From Methylonatrum kenyense (lineage in GTDB: Bacteria > Pseudomonadota > Gammaproteobacteria > Nitrococcales > Aquisalimonadaceae), in the NCBI RefSeq assembly GCF_023195885.1, contig NZ_JALPKO010000007.1, positions 62,001-126,000 on the forward strand: DNA of 64,000 nucleotides. The letters run 5' to 3'. Shown here one piece after another: positions 17,405-25,000 of the stretch. Below the pieces are notes generated by a model, which was not told the DNA's origin, ran no database searches, and saw nothing but the letters and a program-made list of their open reading frames with translations. The position numbers were made by a program, and so were the translations under genes. Each line of letters opens with the position of its first letter. Within the stretch, counting starts at the first letter, position 1.

Positions 17405-18262
17405 CTACGGACGCGGACCGCGGTTGACAAGTGCCGGCACATGAACGGCAACCAGCAGCAACAGGGCGAGCCCCGCGAACAGGGGTGCCAGCGGGCGCTC
17501 GCCCGGCAGCCGTGTGGCATGTTCCGGGCCCAGCAGATCAGTCACGAGTTGCTCGTCGTCGCGCAGGCGCAGATAACTGATGTCCGGCTCGGCAGCGAGG
17601 CCGACCAGATGCTCCTCGTCCAGCCGGGATACCGCCGCCGCCCCCGAGGGCAGCGACAGGAACCCGGTGGACTGGCCACGCGGATCCAGTCGGGGCACGT
17701 TTGATGCCTCCTCCGACCCGGTACCGACCAGAATCACGGGTGCGGCCAACTCAGGCACCGAGGCTCCGGTCCAACCGCCGGCGCCGCCGAACGCCGGCGC
17801 CTCGTCGCCGTCCGAAATGAACACCAGGGTCGGCGGTGACTCCATGCGCCGTTGATGTGCCATACCGTCGACCAGTGCACGTCGCACGTTACTCTGCGGC
17901 ACCCAGCCGAGGGTCCAGTCGATATCCGAGACCAGTTCAGTCAGCTCCTGCCGATGACCGCACGCCTCCACCGGGTTGAGCAACAGGCCGGTTTGCCAGC
18001 CGGAGAACAGGGCAATGCCGACCTTCGAGTCGCAGGGCACCTCCCGCAGGAAGCGCTGCAGGCTGCGACGGGTCAGCTCCAGCCGGCTGATGGGTTCACC
18101 GTTCAGCAGGTAATCCGGCACGTTCATGCTGCGCGTGACGTCGACCACGAACAGATAGTGAAAGACCTCCCGCTCGGCCGGCAGTGACGGTCGAAAAACG
18201 GCGATCACCGTCAGCGCAAGGGCACCGATCAGCAGCAGCAGACGAATGCGGCCGCGGATCAT
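17405..18262 (-). CDS. mxaL: VWA-domain membrane protein, MxaL-like
   Basis: 285 residues: an N-terminal membrane helix (LLLLIGALALTVIAVF), a von Willebrand A domain (LFVVDVTRSMNVPDYL through TLVFISDGDEAPAF), and a C-terminal helix (APLFAGLALLLLVAVHVPAL). The MIDAS metal motif reads DVTRS, that is DxTxS rather than the usual DxSxS. It is the last gene of a six-gene coupled set matching mxaR-S-A-C-K-L in order and domain type. In methylotrophs MxaA, C, K and L are needed to insert Ca2+ into methanol dehydrogenase. No mxaF/I is in this window, so the client here is unknown. Confidence 0.8.
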   Translation of the reverse strand: MIRGRIRLLLLIGALALTVIAVFRPSLPAEREVFHYLFVVDVTRSMNVPDYLLNGEPISRLELTRRSLQRFLREVPCDSKVGIALFSGWQTGLLLNPVEACGHRQELTELVSDIDWTLGWVPQSNVRRALVDGMAHQRRMESPPTLVFISDGDEAPAFGGAGGWTGASVPELAAPVILVGTGSEEASNVPRLDPRGQSTGFLSLPSGAAAVSRLDEEHLVGLAAEPDISYLRLRDDEQLVTDLLGPEHATRLPGERPLAPLFAGLALLLLVAVHVPALVNRGPRP

Positions 18263-18825
18263 GGCATGCCCTCCGGAAACTCCTGCAACAGCTGCCAGCG
18301 GTGCGTACCACCCGCTTCCGGATCGGCAACGTCATCGACCGCCCCTTCGGTCTGGCCCGGCGTCTCCGCCCGCGGCAGCCCGAGGTAATCCAGATTGTAC
18401 TTGGCCGCATAGAAATCGCTGTCGGCGCGCAGCGCGCGCATGAAGGCGATCCGGGCCTGCTGGATTACCGGCGCGACGTTGGTCCGCGGCTGGTCATACA
18501 GTTGCCGTGCGAGCTGGAAATGTGTGGTACCCAGGTTGTAGAGAACGGCTGCAAGCTGTTCATCGTCGACCTGCTGCTCCAGCAGTCGATATCCCGCGAT
18601 CGCCTCGTCGATCCGCCCGGCCTCGGCAAGATGGTGGGCCTTGACCATGAGCAGCTCGGGAGCGGCATCCCAGGCGATCGCATCGGCATCCCCGGAAGCC
18701 AGGGCCCGATTGTAGCTTGTCATATCCAGCCAGAGCCGGCCGTAATGAACCGCTCCGACCGCAAGCACCAGCACCAGCACCAGCAGCGCAGCTAGTCCAC
18801 GCACCGCCCGGTTTCGCTGAGTCAT
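18259..18825 (-). CDS. mxaK: TPR-like membrane protein, MxaK-like
   Basis: 188 residues with one N-terminal membrane helix (GLAALLVLVLVLAVGAVHY) and an alpha-helical periplasmic part. The helical part resembles tetratricopeptide repeats (LLMVKAHHLAEAGRIDEAIAGYRLLEQ, LYNLGTTHFQLARQLYD, ARIAFMRALRADSDFYAAKYNLDYL). It overlaps both neighbours by 4 bp (ATGA). Size, topology and position between the two VWA genes match MxaK, a methanol-dehydrogenase maturation protein. The sequence family is loosely conserved, so the name rests mainly on context. Confidence 0.74.
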   Translation of the reverse strand: MTQRNRAVRGLAALLVLVLVLAVGAVHYGRLWLDMTSYNRALASGDADAIAWDAAPELLMVKAHHLAEAGRIDEAIAGYRLLEQQVDDEQLAAVLYNLGTTHFQLARQLYDQPRTNVAPVIQQARIAFMRALRADSDFYAAKYNLDYLGLPRAETPGQTEGAVDDVADPEAGGTHRWQLLQEFPEGMP

Positions 18826-19781
18826 CGTTCCAACTCCATGCTGCGCAAGCCGACCAGGGCGAACAGCAATAGCCCGGCAGCAATGTAAAGGGGACGGTCC
18901 AGTTCGCGCCGGGGGCTTACCTGCTGCATCGGTACCGGGCCCGTCTCCAGGGCGTCCAGACCGGCCAGCACCTGATCCACGGCATCCTCCTCATTCGCCC
19001 AGACTTCTCGGGTCGGCACTTCGAGACTGCCCATCACGGTCGGGAAATGAATGCCCTCCGCCTCGCGCGTCTGCCAGCCGCTGGGCCGTCCCACCACGTC
19101 ATCCGAAGGCGACGGAAAGCGCAGCCAGTGCAAGCGAACGCCGGCATCGCGACTCCACAGCCGAAGCCGTACCGCATGCTGGCCGTCAACGCCAAGTTCG
19201 CCGTCGGATACCAGCAGGATCACCCGTTCGGACGCCCCGGCGTGGCCATGAAAACTGTCCAGCGCCTGCACCAGCGGGGCCGCGACTTCGGTCAGGGTCA
19301 GACCGCGATCGGTGGCGGCATCAATGGCCGCCCGCACCGCGTCGGTGTTCCCGGTAGGCCGGATGGCTCGCAGCGGCGCTGTGGAAAAACCGATCACCCC
19401 GTAAAGGTTGTCCGGGCGACGGGACACGATCTCATGCATCATCTCCCGTGCCTTTTCGTAACGCCGGTAAGGCGACCCCTGCTCGAAGTCGTCTCCCATG
19501 CTGCGGCTGCGGTCGACGACCAGCATGACCTGCACCGCCTCGACGGTCGTCGGTTCGATCTCTTCCGGTAGATGCGGCCCGGCAAGCGCCAGGATCAGGG
19601 CAAGCATGGCCGCTGACGCCAGTCCGCGGATCAACCAGTCGGAAATACGGGATAGCGGGTCGGACGGCAGCAACGGCAGCCAGGGATAAACCAGCCGATC
19701 CTGCCCCGAGCGAAGCAACGGCAATACCGCCAGCGGCAACAGCAGCAGGGGCCACCAGGCATCCAGCGCCAGACCGCTCAC
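18822..19781 (-). CDS. mxaC: VWA-domain membrane protein, MxaC-like
   Basis: 319 residues. The N-terminal hydrophobic region (WWPLLLLPLAVLPLL, then GLASAAMLALILALAG) is followed by a VWA domain with canonical MIDAS motif VVDRSRSMGDD, downstream VIGFST and LLVSDGELG. A C-terminal helix (LYIAAGLLLFALVGL) anchors it, so the domain faces the periplasm as in BatA/MxaC proteins. It starts at GTG 19781, overlapping the mxaA stop. In the mxa system this class cooperates with the MoxR ATPase to load metal or assemble a periplasmic enzyme. Confidence 0.8.
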   Translation of the reverse strand: MSGLALDAWWPLLLLPLAVLPLLRSGQDRLVYPWLPLLPSDPLSRISDWLIRGLASAAMLALILALAGPHLPEEIEPTTVEAVQVMLVVDRSRSMGDDFEQGSPYRRYEKAREMMHEIVSRRPDNLYGVIGFSTAPLRAIRPTGNTDAVRAAIDAATDRGLTLTEVAAPLVQALDSFHGHAGASERVILLVSDGELGVDGQHAVRLRLWSRDAGVRLHWLRFPSPSDDVVGRPSGWQTREAEGIHFPTVMGSLEVPTREVWANEEDAVDQVLAGLDALETGPVPMQQVSPRRELDRPLYIAAGLLLFALVGLRSMELER

Positions 19782-20725
19782 TGCCGTCGCTCCAATCGGT
19801 CACACTGGCGCAGCAACTGTTCGAGCTCGTCCAGGTCGACCGACTCGACCGTCGCGCCTTCCCGATAGAAGGCGCTGGCAGAGGTCGCGAAGAACTCGCG
19901 CAAAGTCGCCTCGGCCGGCTGCAGCCAGGGCCGGCTTTGGATGAAGGCCGGCAGCCTGCGCAGCATCAGGGTTTCGCCTGCGGTCTCGTCCAGTGCCCGA
20001 TGCACCCGGCGAACCGCCCGGACCGCGAGATCCTGACCATCCGTACGACGCAGCTGGCGAATGTCGTGTCGGGCCTGCGCGAAAGCGTTCCGCTGCCGCC
20101 CGTCCCGCAACAACGGCCAGCCCCAGACGAAGAAAGCAAGGCCTGCCCCACCAGCGGTGCAAAGCGCGAACCCCAGCAGCGCCGGCGCCGCGTCCCTGGG
20201 TTCCGGCGCCACGCCCGGCAACATCCGACCCTCTCCCGGCGTGCGGTCAATCGCTTCACCGATGAGGGGTGACAGGGCGAAACGCCAGCCAGGCACGGCG
20301 GTTTCCACGCGCATGCCATCGCCCGACAGCACCAGGGTGAAGCCAGGCACATCGTGCAGCTGCACATCCACCGGCGCGGCGAAAATCTGGTACTGGATTC
20401 GCAGTACCGCCTCGCGCTCGCCGTCAGTCCGCTTTGTTTCAACACGCACACGCTGCCGCTCCAGGCCGCCGGCGAAATTGCGTGCCGTCGGAATACTGCC
20501 CGGCTCCAGCGTCAGCCCATCCTCAAGCTTCAAACGCACGACGAGTTCAAAGCTGTCGCCGACGAACAGGCCGTATGGACGCGGCCCCTCGAGGATCGCG
20601 GGGACTGGCGCATCCTCCAGCTGTGCTTCCCAACCAAGTCCGATGACCTGCTGGCGCGATTCCGTCTCCGCCAGCGCGGACCCGACCACGACGAGAAGCA
20701 GGGAGATACAAGCAAGCAGCCGCAT
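19778..20725 (-). CDS. mxaA: MxaA-like exported membrane protein
   Basis: 315 residues with an N-terminal signal (LLACISLLLVVVGSALAE), an immunoglobulin-like beta-rich periplasmic part (YGLFVGDSFELVVRLKL, VLRIQYQIFAAPVDVQLHDV), a membrane helix near residue 190 (ALLGFALCTAGGAGLAFFVWGW), and a cytoplasmic helical tail ending in LREFFATSASAFYREG. This topology and the FFATSASAFY-type tail are those of MxaA and related BatD-like proteins. It lies between the DUF58 and VWA genes, 3 bp after the former. Role inferred from context. Confidence 0.76.
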   Translation of the reverse strand: MRLLACISLLLVVVGSALAETESRQQVIGLGWEAQLEDAPVPAILEGPRPYGLFVGDSFELVVRLKLEDGLTLEPGSIPTARNFAGGLERQRVRVETKRTDGEREAVLRIQYQIFAAPVDVQLHDVPGFTLVLSGDGMRVETAVPGWRFALSPLIGEAIDRTPGEGRMLPGVAPEPRDAAPALLGFALCTAGGAGLAFFVWGWPLLRDGRQRNAFAQARHDIRQLRRTDGQDLAVRAVRRVHRALDETAGETLMLRRLPAFIQSRPWLQPAEATLREFFATSASAFYREGATVESVDLDELEQLLRQCDRLERRQ

Positions 20726-20728
20726 GCG

Positions 20729-21589
20729 CTAACGATCCGCGAAATAGGCGTTTAGACGGCTCGAATCGACCCGTCCTTCAAGGAAAAAGGGCTCCAGCCC
20801 GAAGCTCCGGAACAGGCGGAGCAGTGCTTGCCGGCGCTCTTCGGCGGCGAGTTGGAGCTTGCGCGCAAGCCCGGGACGCACCCAGATGTGCCGTTCCCGA
20901 CCTGTCTCCGCGTCGCGCGCGAGCATGAAACCGAAGCGTCGGCGCGGCACCATTTCAGCCTCGTTCCAGACCACGATCGGCACGACATCATGCATCGCGG
21001 TTAGCGTGGCCAATGCCGGCTCGAGATCCCGGACCGGCAGGTGAAAATCGGAAACCAGGAAAACCATGCCCGGAGTTGCCGGCAAGGCATGGGCCAGGCC
21101 GTCGAAATCCGGCGGCGTGGCAGCCTGTGGCAGCGTCTCTCGCAAGCGCTGCAGCGTGCTCTGGACCAGAGACTCGCTGCGGGTTGCCGTGAGCGGTTCG
21201 CCCAGCACCGGCGTGGTCGCCAGACCCAGTTGATCGCCGAACCGCCAGGCGGAAAAAGCCAGGGCCTCGATAAAATCCAGGGTCAAGGCCCATTTCCTCT
21301 CCAGCCCGCGGCCACCCATTGAAGCCGACGCGTCAAGCAACACCTGCACCGGAATACGGCTGTGCTGGTTGAACACATGAACGTGCAGCTGGTTGAAGGG
21401 ATCCTGCACGCTGGAACGCAACGCCAGGCGGCGGGGGTCCGGATGCTCAAGCAAAGATACGCGATCACGCAATTCATGGCCGGCACCCGCCGCCAGACCC
21501 TTGTGCGCCCCTGGCATCAGGCCTCTTGGCCGAAACCCGGGCCGGTAGTCGAACTCCCGACTTGCAGCCCGTTGCCAGCCGCTAGTCAT
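20729..21589 (-). CDS. mxaS: DUF58 protein, MxaS-like
   Basis: 286 residues. The DUF58 hallmark region is present (DPRRLALRSSVQDPFNQLHV, then VQVLLDASASMGGRG), and the second half folds like a degenerate VWA domain (VFLVSDFHLPVRDLEPALATL). No membrane segment is apparent, consistent with a cytoplasmic partner of MoxR. It starts at ATG 21589, overlapping moxR by 4 bp. MoxR-DUF58-VWA sets are chaperone-like complexes; this order is the mxaR-S pair. Confidence 0.84.
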   Translation of the reverse strand: MTSGWQRAASREFDYRPGFRPRGLMPGAHKGLAAGAGHELRDRVSLLEHPDPRRLALRSSVQDPFNQLHVHVFNQHSRIPVQVLLDASASMGGRGLERKWALTLDFIEALAFSAWRFGDQLGLATTPVLGEPLTATRSESLVQSTLQRLRETLPQAATPPDFDGLAHALPATPGMVFLVSDFHLPVRDLEPALATLTAMHDVVPIVVWNEAEMVPRRRFGFMLARDAETGRERHIWVRPGLARKLQLAAEERRQALLRLFRSFGLEPFFLEGRVDSSRLNAYFADR

Positions 21590-22611
21590 GGTGAAGGCAC
21601 CGTCTGCAGGATGGCCTCGCTCAGCTCCGGACCCAGCACATTGCGTCGCCGTTCATAGGCCGGCGTGAAGAACAGGCGGTGAGTCATCACTTCGGGAAAG
21701 ATTTCACGCACGTCGTCCGGCAGGACGTAATCGCGCCCGGACAGCCAGGCAGCGACCCGGGCTGCCCGAATCAGCAGGCTGACCCCACGCGGGCTGGCGC
21801 CGGCAACCATCAGCGAATTCATATCGACGTCTGCCAGATCCACGCCGGCTGCGCCCGGATCGCGGGTCGCCTGCCACAACCGCAGGCCGTAATCCTGCAG
21901 CGTCTCGCTGACGGTCACGGCCTGCTGGATCTGCGGCGCCAGCGCAGCCAACTGATCATAGGGCAAGCGCCCGGTCGGCACTTGATCGATCAAACGGTCC
22001 ACATCATGAAAGCGACTGTCGAACATCAGCGCGCGACGGTCCTCGTCGGAGTCCGGCGGCTGGATATTGATTTCCATCAGGAAACGGTCCCGGGCCGCCG
22101 ACGGCAGTTCGAAAGTTTCTTCTTTCTCGACGCGGTTCCTGTCGGCAAACACCTGCAGGTGCGGGAAGCGGTGCTCTCGGTTGAACGCGGTGAGGGTCCG
22201 TTCCTCCATGACCCGCAGCATCAGCGAGTGGACCTGGGGTCGGGCCCGGTTGACCTCATTGAAGAAGAACACCGCCAGATCCTCGCCGTGCCGCAGCAGC
22301 GGACCCGGATCAACCCGGGGCTGGCCGTTTTCATCCAGATAGGTGTGATAGATCAGGTCGTGCGGCAACAGGTCAATGGTGCCTTCCAGCCGCTGGTAAC
22401 CGCCACCGATGCCCTTGGACAAGGCACGCAGCAGCGTCGTCTTGCCAACCCCCACATCACCTTCGAGAAGAACATGGCCACGCGCGAAAAGCGCAACCAG
22501 CAGCAGACGGATGGCCCGCGCCTGTCCGACAACGGTATTCCGAATATCCATTTCCAACGCGAGCGCCGCTTCGCGCCAGTTATCCAGCTCCGAAAATGCT
22601 TTGTAATCCAT
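21586..22611 (-). CDS. mxaR: MoxR-family AAA+ ATPase, MxaR-like
   Basis: 341 residues from ATG 22611; upstream in-frame codons to 22893 lack coding character. Walker A is GDVGVGKTTLL. The Walker B region reads VFFFNEVNRARPQV, with Asn where MoxR proteins usually have Asp (DEINRA). Sensor 1 is FADRNRVEKEETFELP followed by AARDRF. The C-terminal lid includes GASPRGVSLLIRAARVAAW. MoxR ATPases act with VWA proteins as metallo-enzyme chaperones. This is the first gene of the coupled mxaRSACKL operon; the 248 bp upstream are shared with the divergent CbiX-like gene. Confidence 0.86.
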   Translation of the reverse strand: MDYKAFSELDNWREAALALEMDIRNTVVGQARAIRLLLVALFARGHVLLEGDVGVGKTTLLRALSKGIGGGYQRLEGTIDLLPHDLIYHTYLDENGQPRVDPGPLLRHGEDLAVFFFNEVNRARPQVHSLMLRVMEERTLTAFNREHRFPHLQVFADRNRVEKEETFELPSAARDRFLMEINIQPPDSDEDRRALMFDSRFHDVDRLIDQVPTGRLPYDQLAALAPQIQQAVTVSETLQDYGLRLWQATRDPGAAGVDLADVDMNSLMVAGASPRGVSLLIRAARVAAWLSGRDYVLPDDVREIFPEVMTHRLFFTPAYERRRNVLGPELSEAILQTVPSP

Positions 22612-22859
22612 GCAAGACTGTCCTGACAGCGATATCGATGTGCGGTACGCGCGCGTCCGCCGGAAAAACCTATTGCAACGCAGCAATTTAGCGCGCATTT
22701 TCCAGCGCCAGATGTACTTATACCATCCAACGAACTTTCTTTTCCAACTCCTAGACAAAAACAGTACACGCCAAGCCCTTTCCGCCGCAGTCCCGACTTT
22801 AACCGGCTGCGACAATCCGTGAGAATCGGCTTGATTCAAGGGACTGCAACAGGACAGAC

Positions 22860-23744
22860 ATGCGCGCCATTTTTTTGGTAGATAACGGATCACTCCAACC
22901 GGCGGCGACTTTCAACCTGCGCCGGGTGGCACGGCTTCTCGGCGAACAAACGGCGTTGGAAATAACTCCAGCCTCGCTGTTGCATTCCCACAAGATCCCG
23001 GCGGCTGATCTCGACGGAACGCCTGCGCCGACACTGGCTCCGCAGGTCAGCCGCGCCGCGCGGGCCGGCGTCAACGACGTGGTGGTGGTGCCCTTCTTCT
23101 TCGGGCCGAGCAAGGCACTGACCGATTACCTGCCCCGACGACTCGGGCAGATCCAGCAGGAGTGGCCGGAGCTTGCGGTTCGTGTGGCGGCGCCGCTGGT
23201 GGATTTGGAAGGCGCGTTGGACCTGCGGCTGGCGGAGATCCTGTGCGATGGCGTGCGGCAACACCTGACTGGCGGTGACCCCCCCTCGGTGGCGCTGGTG
23301 GATCACGGCAGCCCGATCCCGGAGGTCAGCGCGGTACGCAATGTGCTCGCGGGCCAACTGGCAGCCCTGCTGGGCGACGAAGTCGCGCGGCTGACACCGG
23401 CCTCAATGGAACGGCGCGAAGGCGACAGTTACCGGTTCAACGAACCACTGCTGGAGAATCTGCTGGACCGGCCCGGCTTCAATAGCGGCCTGGTCATCCT
23501 GTCCATGCTGTTCCTGTCCCCGGGGCGCCACGCCGGCGAGGAAGGCGATGTGCACGCGATCTGCGCGGCAGCAAGGGACCGCAACCCCGGATTATCGACG
23601 GCGATGACGGCCCTGGCCGGCGAGGACCCGCGCATCGTCGAGATTCTCGCCGACCGTCTTCAGGACGCCCTGACCGGTCGCCGTTACCTGCTGGATCTGC
23701 CGCCTGATCGCAAACCGGCGAAGAATCAGCCGAATGGCAAATAA
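22860..23744 (+). CDS. CbiX/SirB-like chelatase-family protein (two half-domains)
   Basis: 294 residues. The N-half has RAIFLVDNGSLQPAATFNLR and VNDVVVVPFFFGPSKALTDYLP; the second half has VALVDHGSPIPEVSAVRNVL and VILSMLFLSPGRHAGEEGDV. These are the paired domains of CbiX/sirohydrochlorin chelatases. In the first half the usual metal-binding His of VDHGS is Asn (VDNGS), whereas the second half keeps it, so one site may be non-catalytic. GGACAG precedes the ATG. It is divergent from the mxa operon. A chelatase or metal-binding role is inferred; the substrate is unknown. Confidence 0.82.
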   Translation: MRAIFLVDNGSLQPAATFNLRRVARLLGEQTALEITPASLLHSHKIPAADLDGTPAPTLAPQVSRAARAGVNDVVVVPFFFGPSKALTDYLPRRLGQIQQEWPELAVRVAAPLVDLEGALDLRLAEILCDGVRQHLTGGDPPSVALVDHGSPIPEVSAVRNVLAGQLAALLGDEVARLTPASMERREGDSYRFNEPLLENLLDRPGFNSGLVILSMLFLSPGRHAGEEGDVHAICAAARDRNPGLSTAMTALAGEDPRIVEILADRLQDALTGRRYLLDLPPDRKPAKNQPNGK

Positions 23745-23826
23745 CGCCGCGAGGGAACGTGTGCCGCAAGAACGCGGCCGTCGATGGCCCTTTCAGCAGG
23801 TGCAAGACTCGATCGCCCTGGGGCCA

Positions 23827-23888
23827 GTGGAAGCTTTTTCCTGGCCTGACGTGCCTTCGGCCCACCAGGGCCAGGAAAAAACTTCCAC
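23827..23888. repeat. Long imperfect palindrome (20-bp arms)
   Basis: GTGGAAGCTTTTTCCTGGCC (23827-23846) pairs with GGCCAGGAAAAAACTTCCAC (23869-23888) at 19 of 20 positions around a 22-nt loop, itself GC-rich. It could fold in RNA or extrude as a cruciform. The T- and A-tracts lie inside the stem, not after it, so it is not a standard terminator. I do not recognise the family. Confidence 0.7.
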
Positions 23889-23921
23889 TGCCCCGTACCA
23901 CTCCGCCAAGGGATCACACCG

Positions 23922-23951
23922 CGCGGATCCGCTGCGCTTGATCCGCCCTAC
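23922..23951 (-). repeat. REP-like intergenic hairpin
   Basis: On the minus strand the sequence reads GTAGGGCGGATCAAGCGCAG followed by CGGATCCGC. This is the GTAGGGCGGAT-type REP-like palindrome (GCGGATC/GATCCGC arms) common between genes in many proteobacteria. Only one unit is seen. It is probably a relic of a REP family mobilised by a RAYT elsewhere, which is inference. Confidence 0.6.
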
Positions 23952-23965
23952 GGCCCTGCCTGGGT

Positions 23966-24041
23966 GTTGAACCTTCCAGGTTCGAACCCTGGGCATCTTC
24001 TACCCAACAAAAAACCGGGACCCCCGTTGGGGGCCCCGCAC
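23966..24041. repeat. Direct repeat of the region downstream of tRNA-Gln, unit 1 (unit 2 at 24412-24482)
   Basis: The block from AACCTTCCAGGTTCGAACCC through CATCTTCTACCCAACAAAAA and the GC-rich terminator arm occurs here and again at 24412-24482, with only 1-2 differences. The second unit ends directly at the tRNA-Gln terminator. Here the terminator arm is interrupted at 24042 by element D. The block contains the palindrome CCAGGTTCGAACCCTGG, which resembles a tRNA T-arm. This is a local duplication rather than a gene. Confidence 0.75.
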
Positions 24042-24314
24042 GGGCCGAGGTGATACGTATTGCACCGCCGCGTTGGAGTCCGCATTTTTTCCGAGGCAAG
24101 GCGCGCTGCGCAGCGCCGCAGTCATTCTGCGGTCAAGCAGCGCAACACGGACTCGGGGAAAATGCGGCCCAACCCGGAGGGCCCGGCCGGTTTTGGCCCC
24201 TGGCGGCGTTGCGTCACCGGCCCGGTAGCTATGGCTACCGAACCGGCACCGCGCCTTGCCAGATGACCAAAACCGGTCTCGGGCGCGGCGGTGCAATACG
24301 TATCACCTCGGCCC
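24042..24314. mobile_element. MITE-like element D: family core inside a different 31-bp inverted repeat
   Basis: The ends are a perfect 31-bp inverted repeat (GGGCCGAGGTGATACGTATT... at 24042-24072; its complement at 24284-24314). The interior, from CGTTGGAGTCCGCATTTTTT to GGTCTCGGGCG, is nearly identical to element E (25860-26129), with about a dozen differences over some 215 bp, but E has quite different ends. No ORF of its own is credible. The core folds into two large hairpins. It interrupts a duplicated block beside tRNA-Gln. Confidence 0.8.
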
Positions 24315-24315
24315 A

Positions 24316-24336
24316 GTTGGCTGGGGGACCAGGATT
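24316..24336. repeat. 21-bp duplicate of the tRNA-Gln 3' end
   Basis: GTTGGCTGGGGGACCAGGATT here is identical to 24491-24511, which spans the encoded CCA end, acceptor strand and part of the T-arm of tRNA-Gln. Duplicated tRNA 3' ends often mark integration (att) events or their excision scars. Here the two copies are only about 175 bp apart. Confidence 0.75.
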
Positions 24337-24453
24337 ATTCGGCCCTTCGGGCCTCACCCCTTTGGGGCCGCAGTCGCTGCCGCTCCTGCGTTGGCTTCGC
24401 TGCGCTACGCGCTCGAACCTTCCAGGTTCGAACCCTGGCATCTTCTACCCAAC

Positions 24454-24488
24454 AAAAAACCGGGACCCCCGCTGGGGGCCCCGGTTTC
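24454..24488 (-). terminator. Rho-independent terminator of tRNA-Gln
   Basis: On the minus strand, directly after the tRNA, AACCGGGGCCCCC and GGGGGTCCCGGTT form a strong stem with a 3-nt loop, followed by TTTTTT. A damaged second copy lies at 24010-24041, part of the local duplication. Confidence 0.88.
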
Positions 24489-24492
24489 TTGT

Positions 24493-24566
24493 TGGCTGGG
24501 GGACCAGGATTCGAACCTGGGTTGACGGAGTCAGAGTCCGTAGTCCTACCGCTAGACGATCCCCCA
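24493..24566 (-). tRNA. glnT: tRNA-Gln (anticodon CTG)
   Basis: The minus strand gives TGGGGGATCGTCTAGCGGTA, D-arm, anticodon stem ACGGA/TCCGT with 7-nt loop CTCTGAC (anticodon CTG, reading CAG), T-arm CCAGGTTCGAATCCTGG, and acceptor TCCCCCA with G73 and an encoded CCA. T1-A72 at the acceptor end is typical of bacterial tRNA-Gln. The 74-nt length is normal. It lies just upstream of rpsI on the other side of a small gap and has its own terminator. Confidence 0.95.
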
Positions 24567-24575
24567 ATAAGCGGT

Positions 24576-24968
24576 TTAGCGCTTGGAGAACTGGGTGGCG
24601 CGGCGGGCCTTGTGCAGGCCGATCTTCTTGCGCTCGACCATGCGGGCGTCACGAGTGACGAAGCCGGCCCGGCGCAGGCTGCCACGCAGCTCACCGTCGT
24701 ATTCCATCAGTGCGCGCGTGATGCCGTGGCGGATGGCGCCGGCCTGGCCGCTGGGGCCGCCACCGGAGACGGTGACATCGACATCGAACTTGTCGGTCGC
24801 CTCGACCAGTTCCAGCGGCTGACGCACGACCATGCGCGAGGTCTCGCGACCGAAATAGTCGTCAATCGACTTGCCGTTGATCGTGATCCGTCCGCCACCG
24901 GCCCGCAGAAAGACGCGAGCTGCCGAGGTCTTGCGGCGTCCGGTACCGTAATAATGCTGTTCTGCCAT
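24576..24968 (-). CDS. rpsI: 30S ribosomal protein S9
   Basis: 130 residues from ATG 24968 ([20 protein letters not shown]), the usual size. Conserved blocks include [37 protein letters not shown] and the basic C-terminal tail [18 protein letters not shown], whose terminal KR reaches the ribosomal P site. It follows rplM by 32 bp as in nearly all bacteria. Confidence 0.98.
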   Translation of the reverse strand: MAEQHYYGTGRRKTSAARVFLRAGGGRITINGKSIDDYFGRETSRMVVRQPLELVEATDKFDVDVTVSGGGPSGQAGAIRHGITRALMEYDGELRGSLRRAGFVTRDARMVERKKIGLHKARRATQFSKR

Positions 24969-25000
24969 GTTCAATCCGTCCAGGTGGTTATCGGCTCGGC

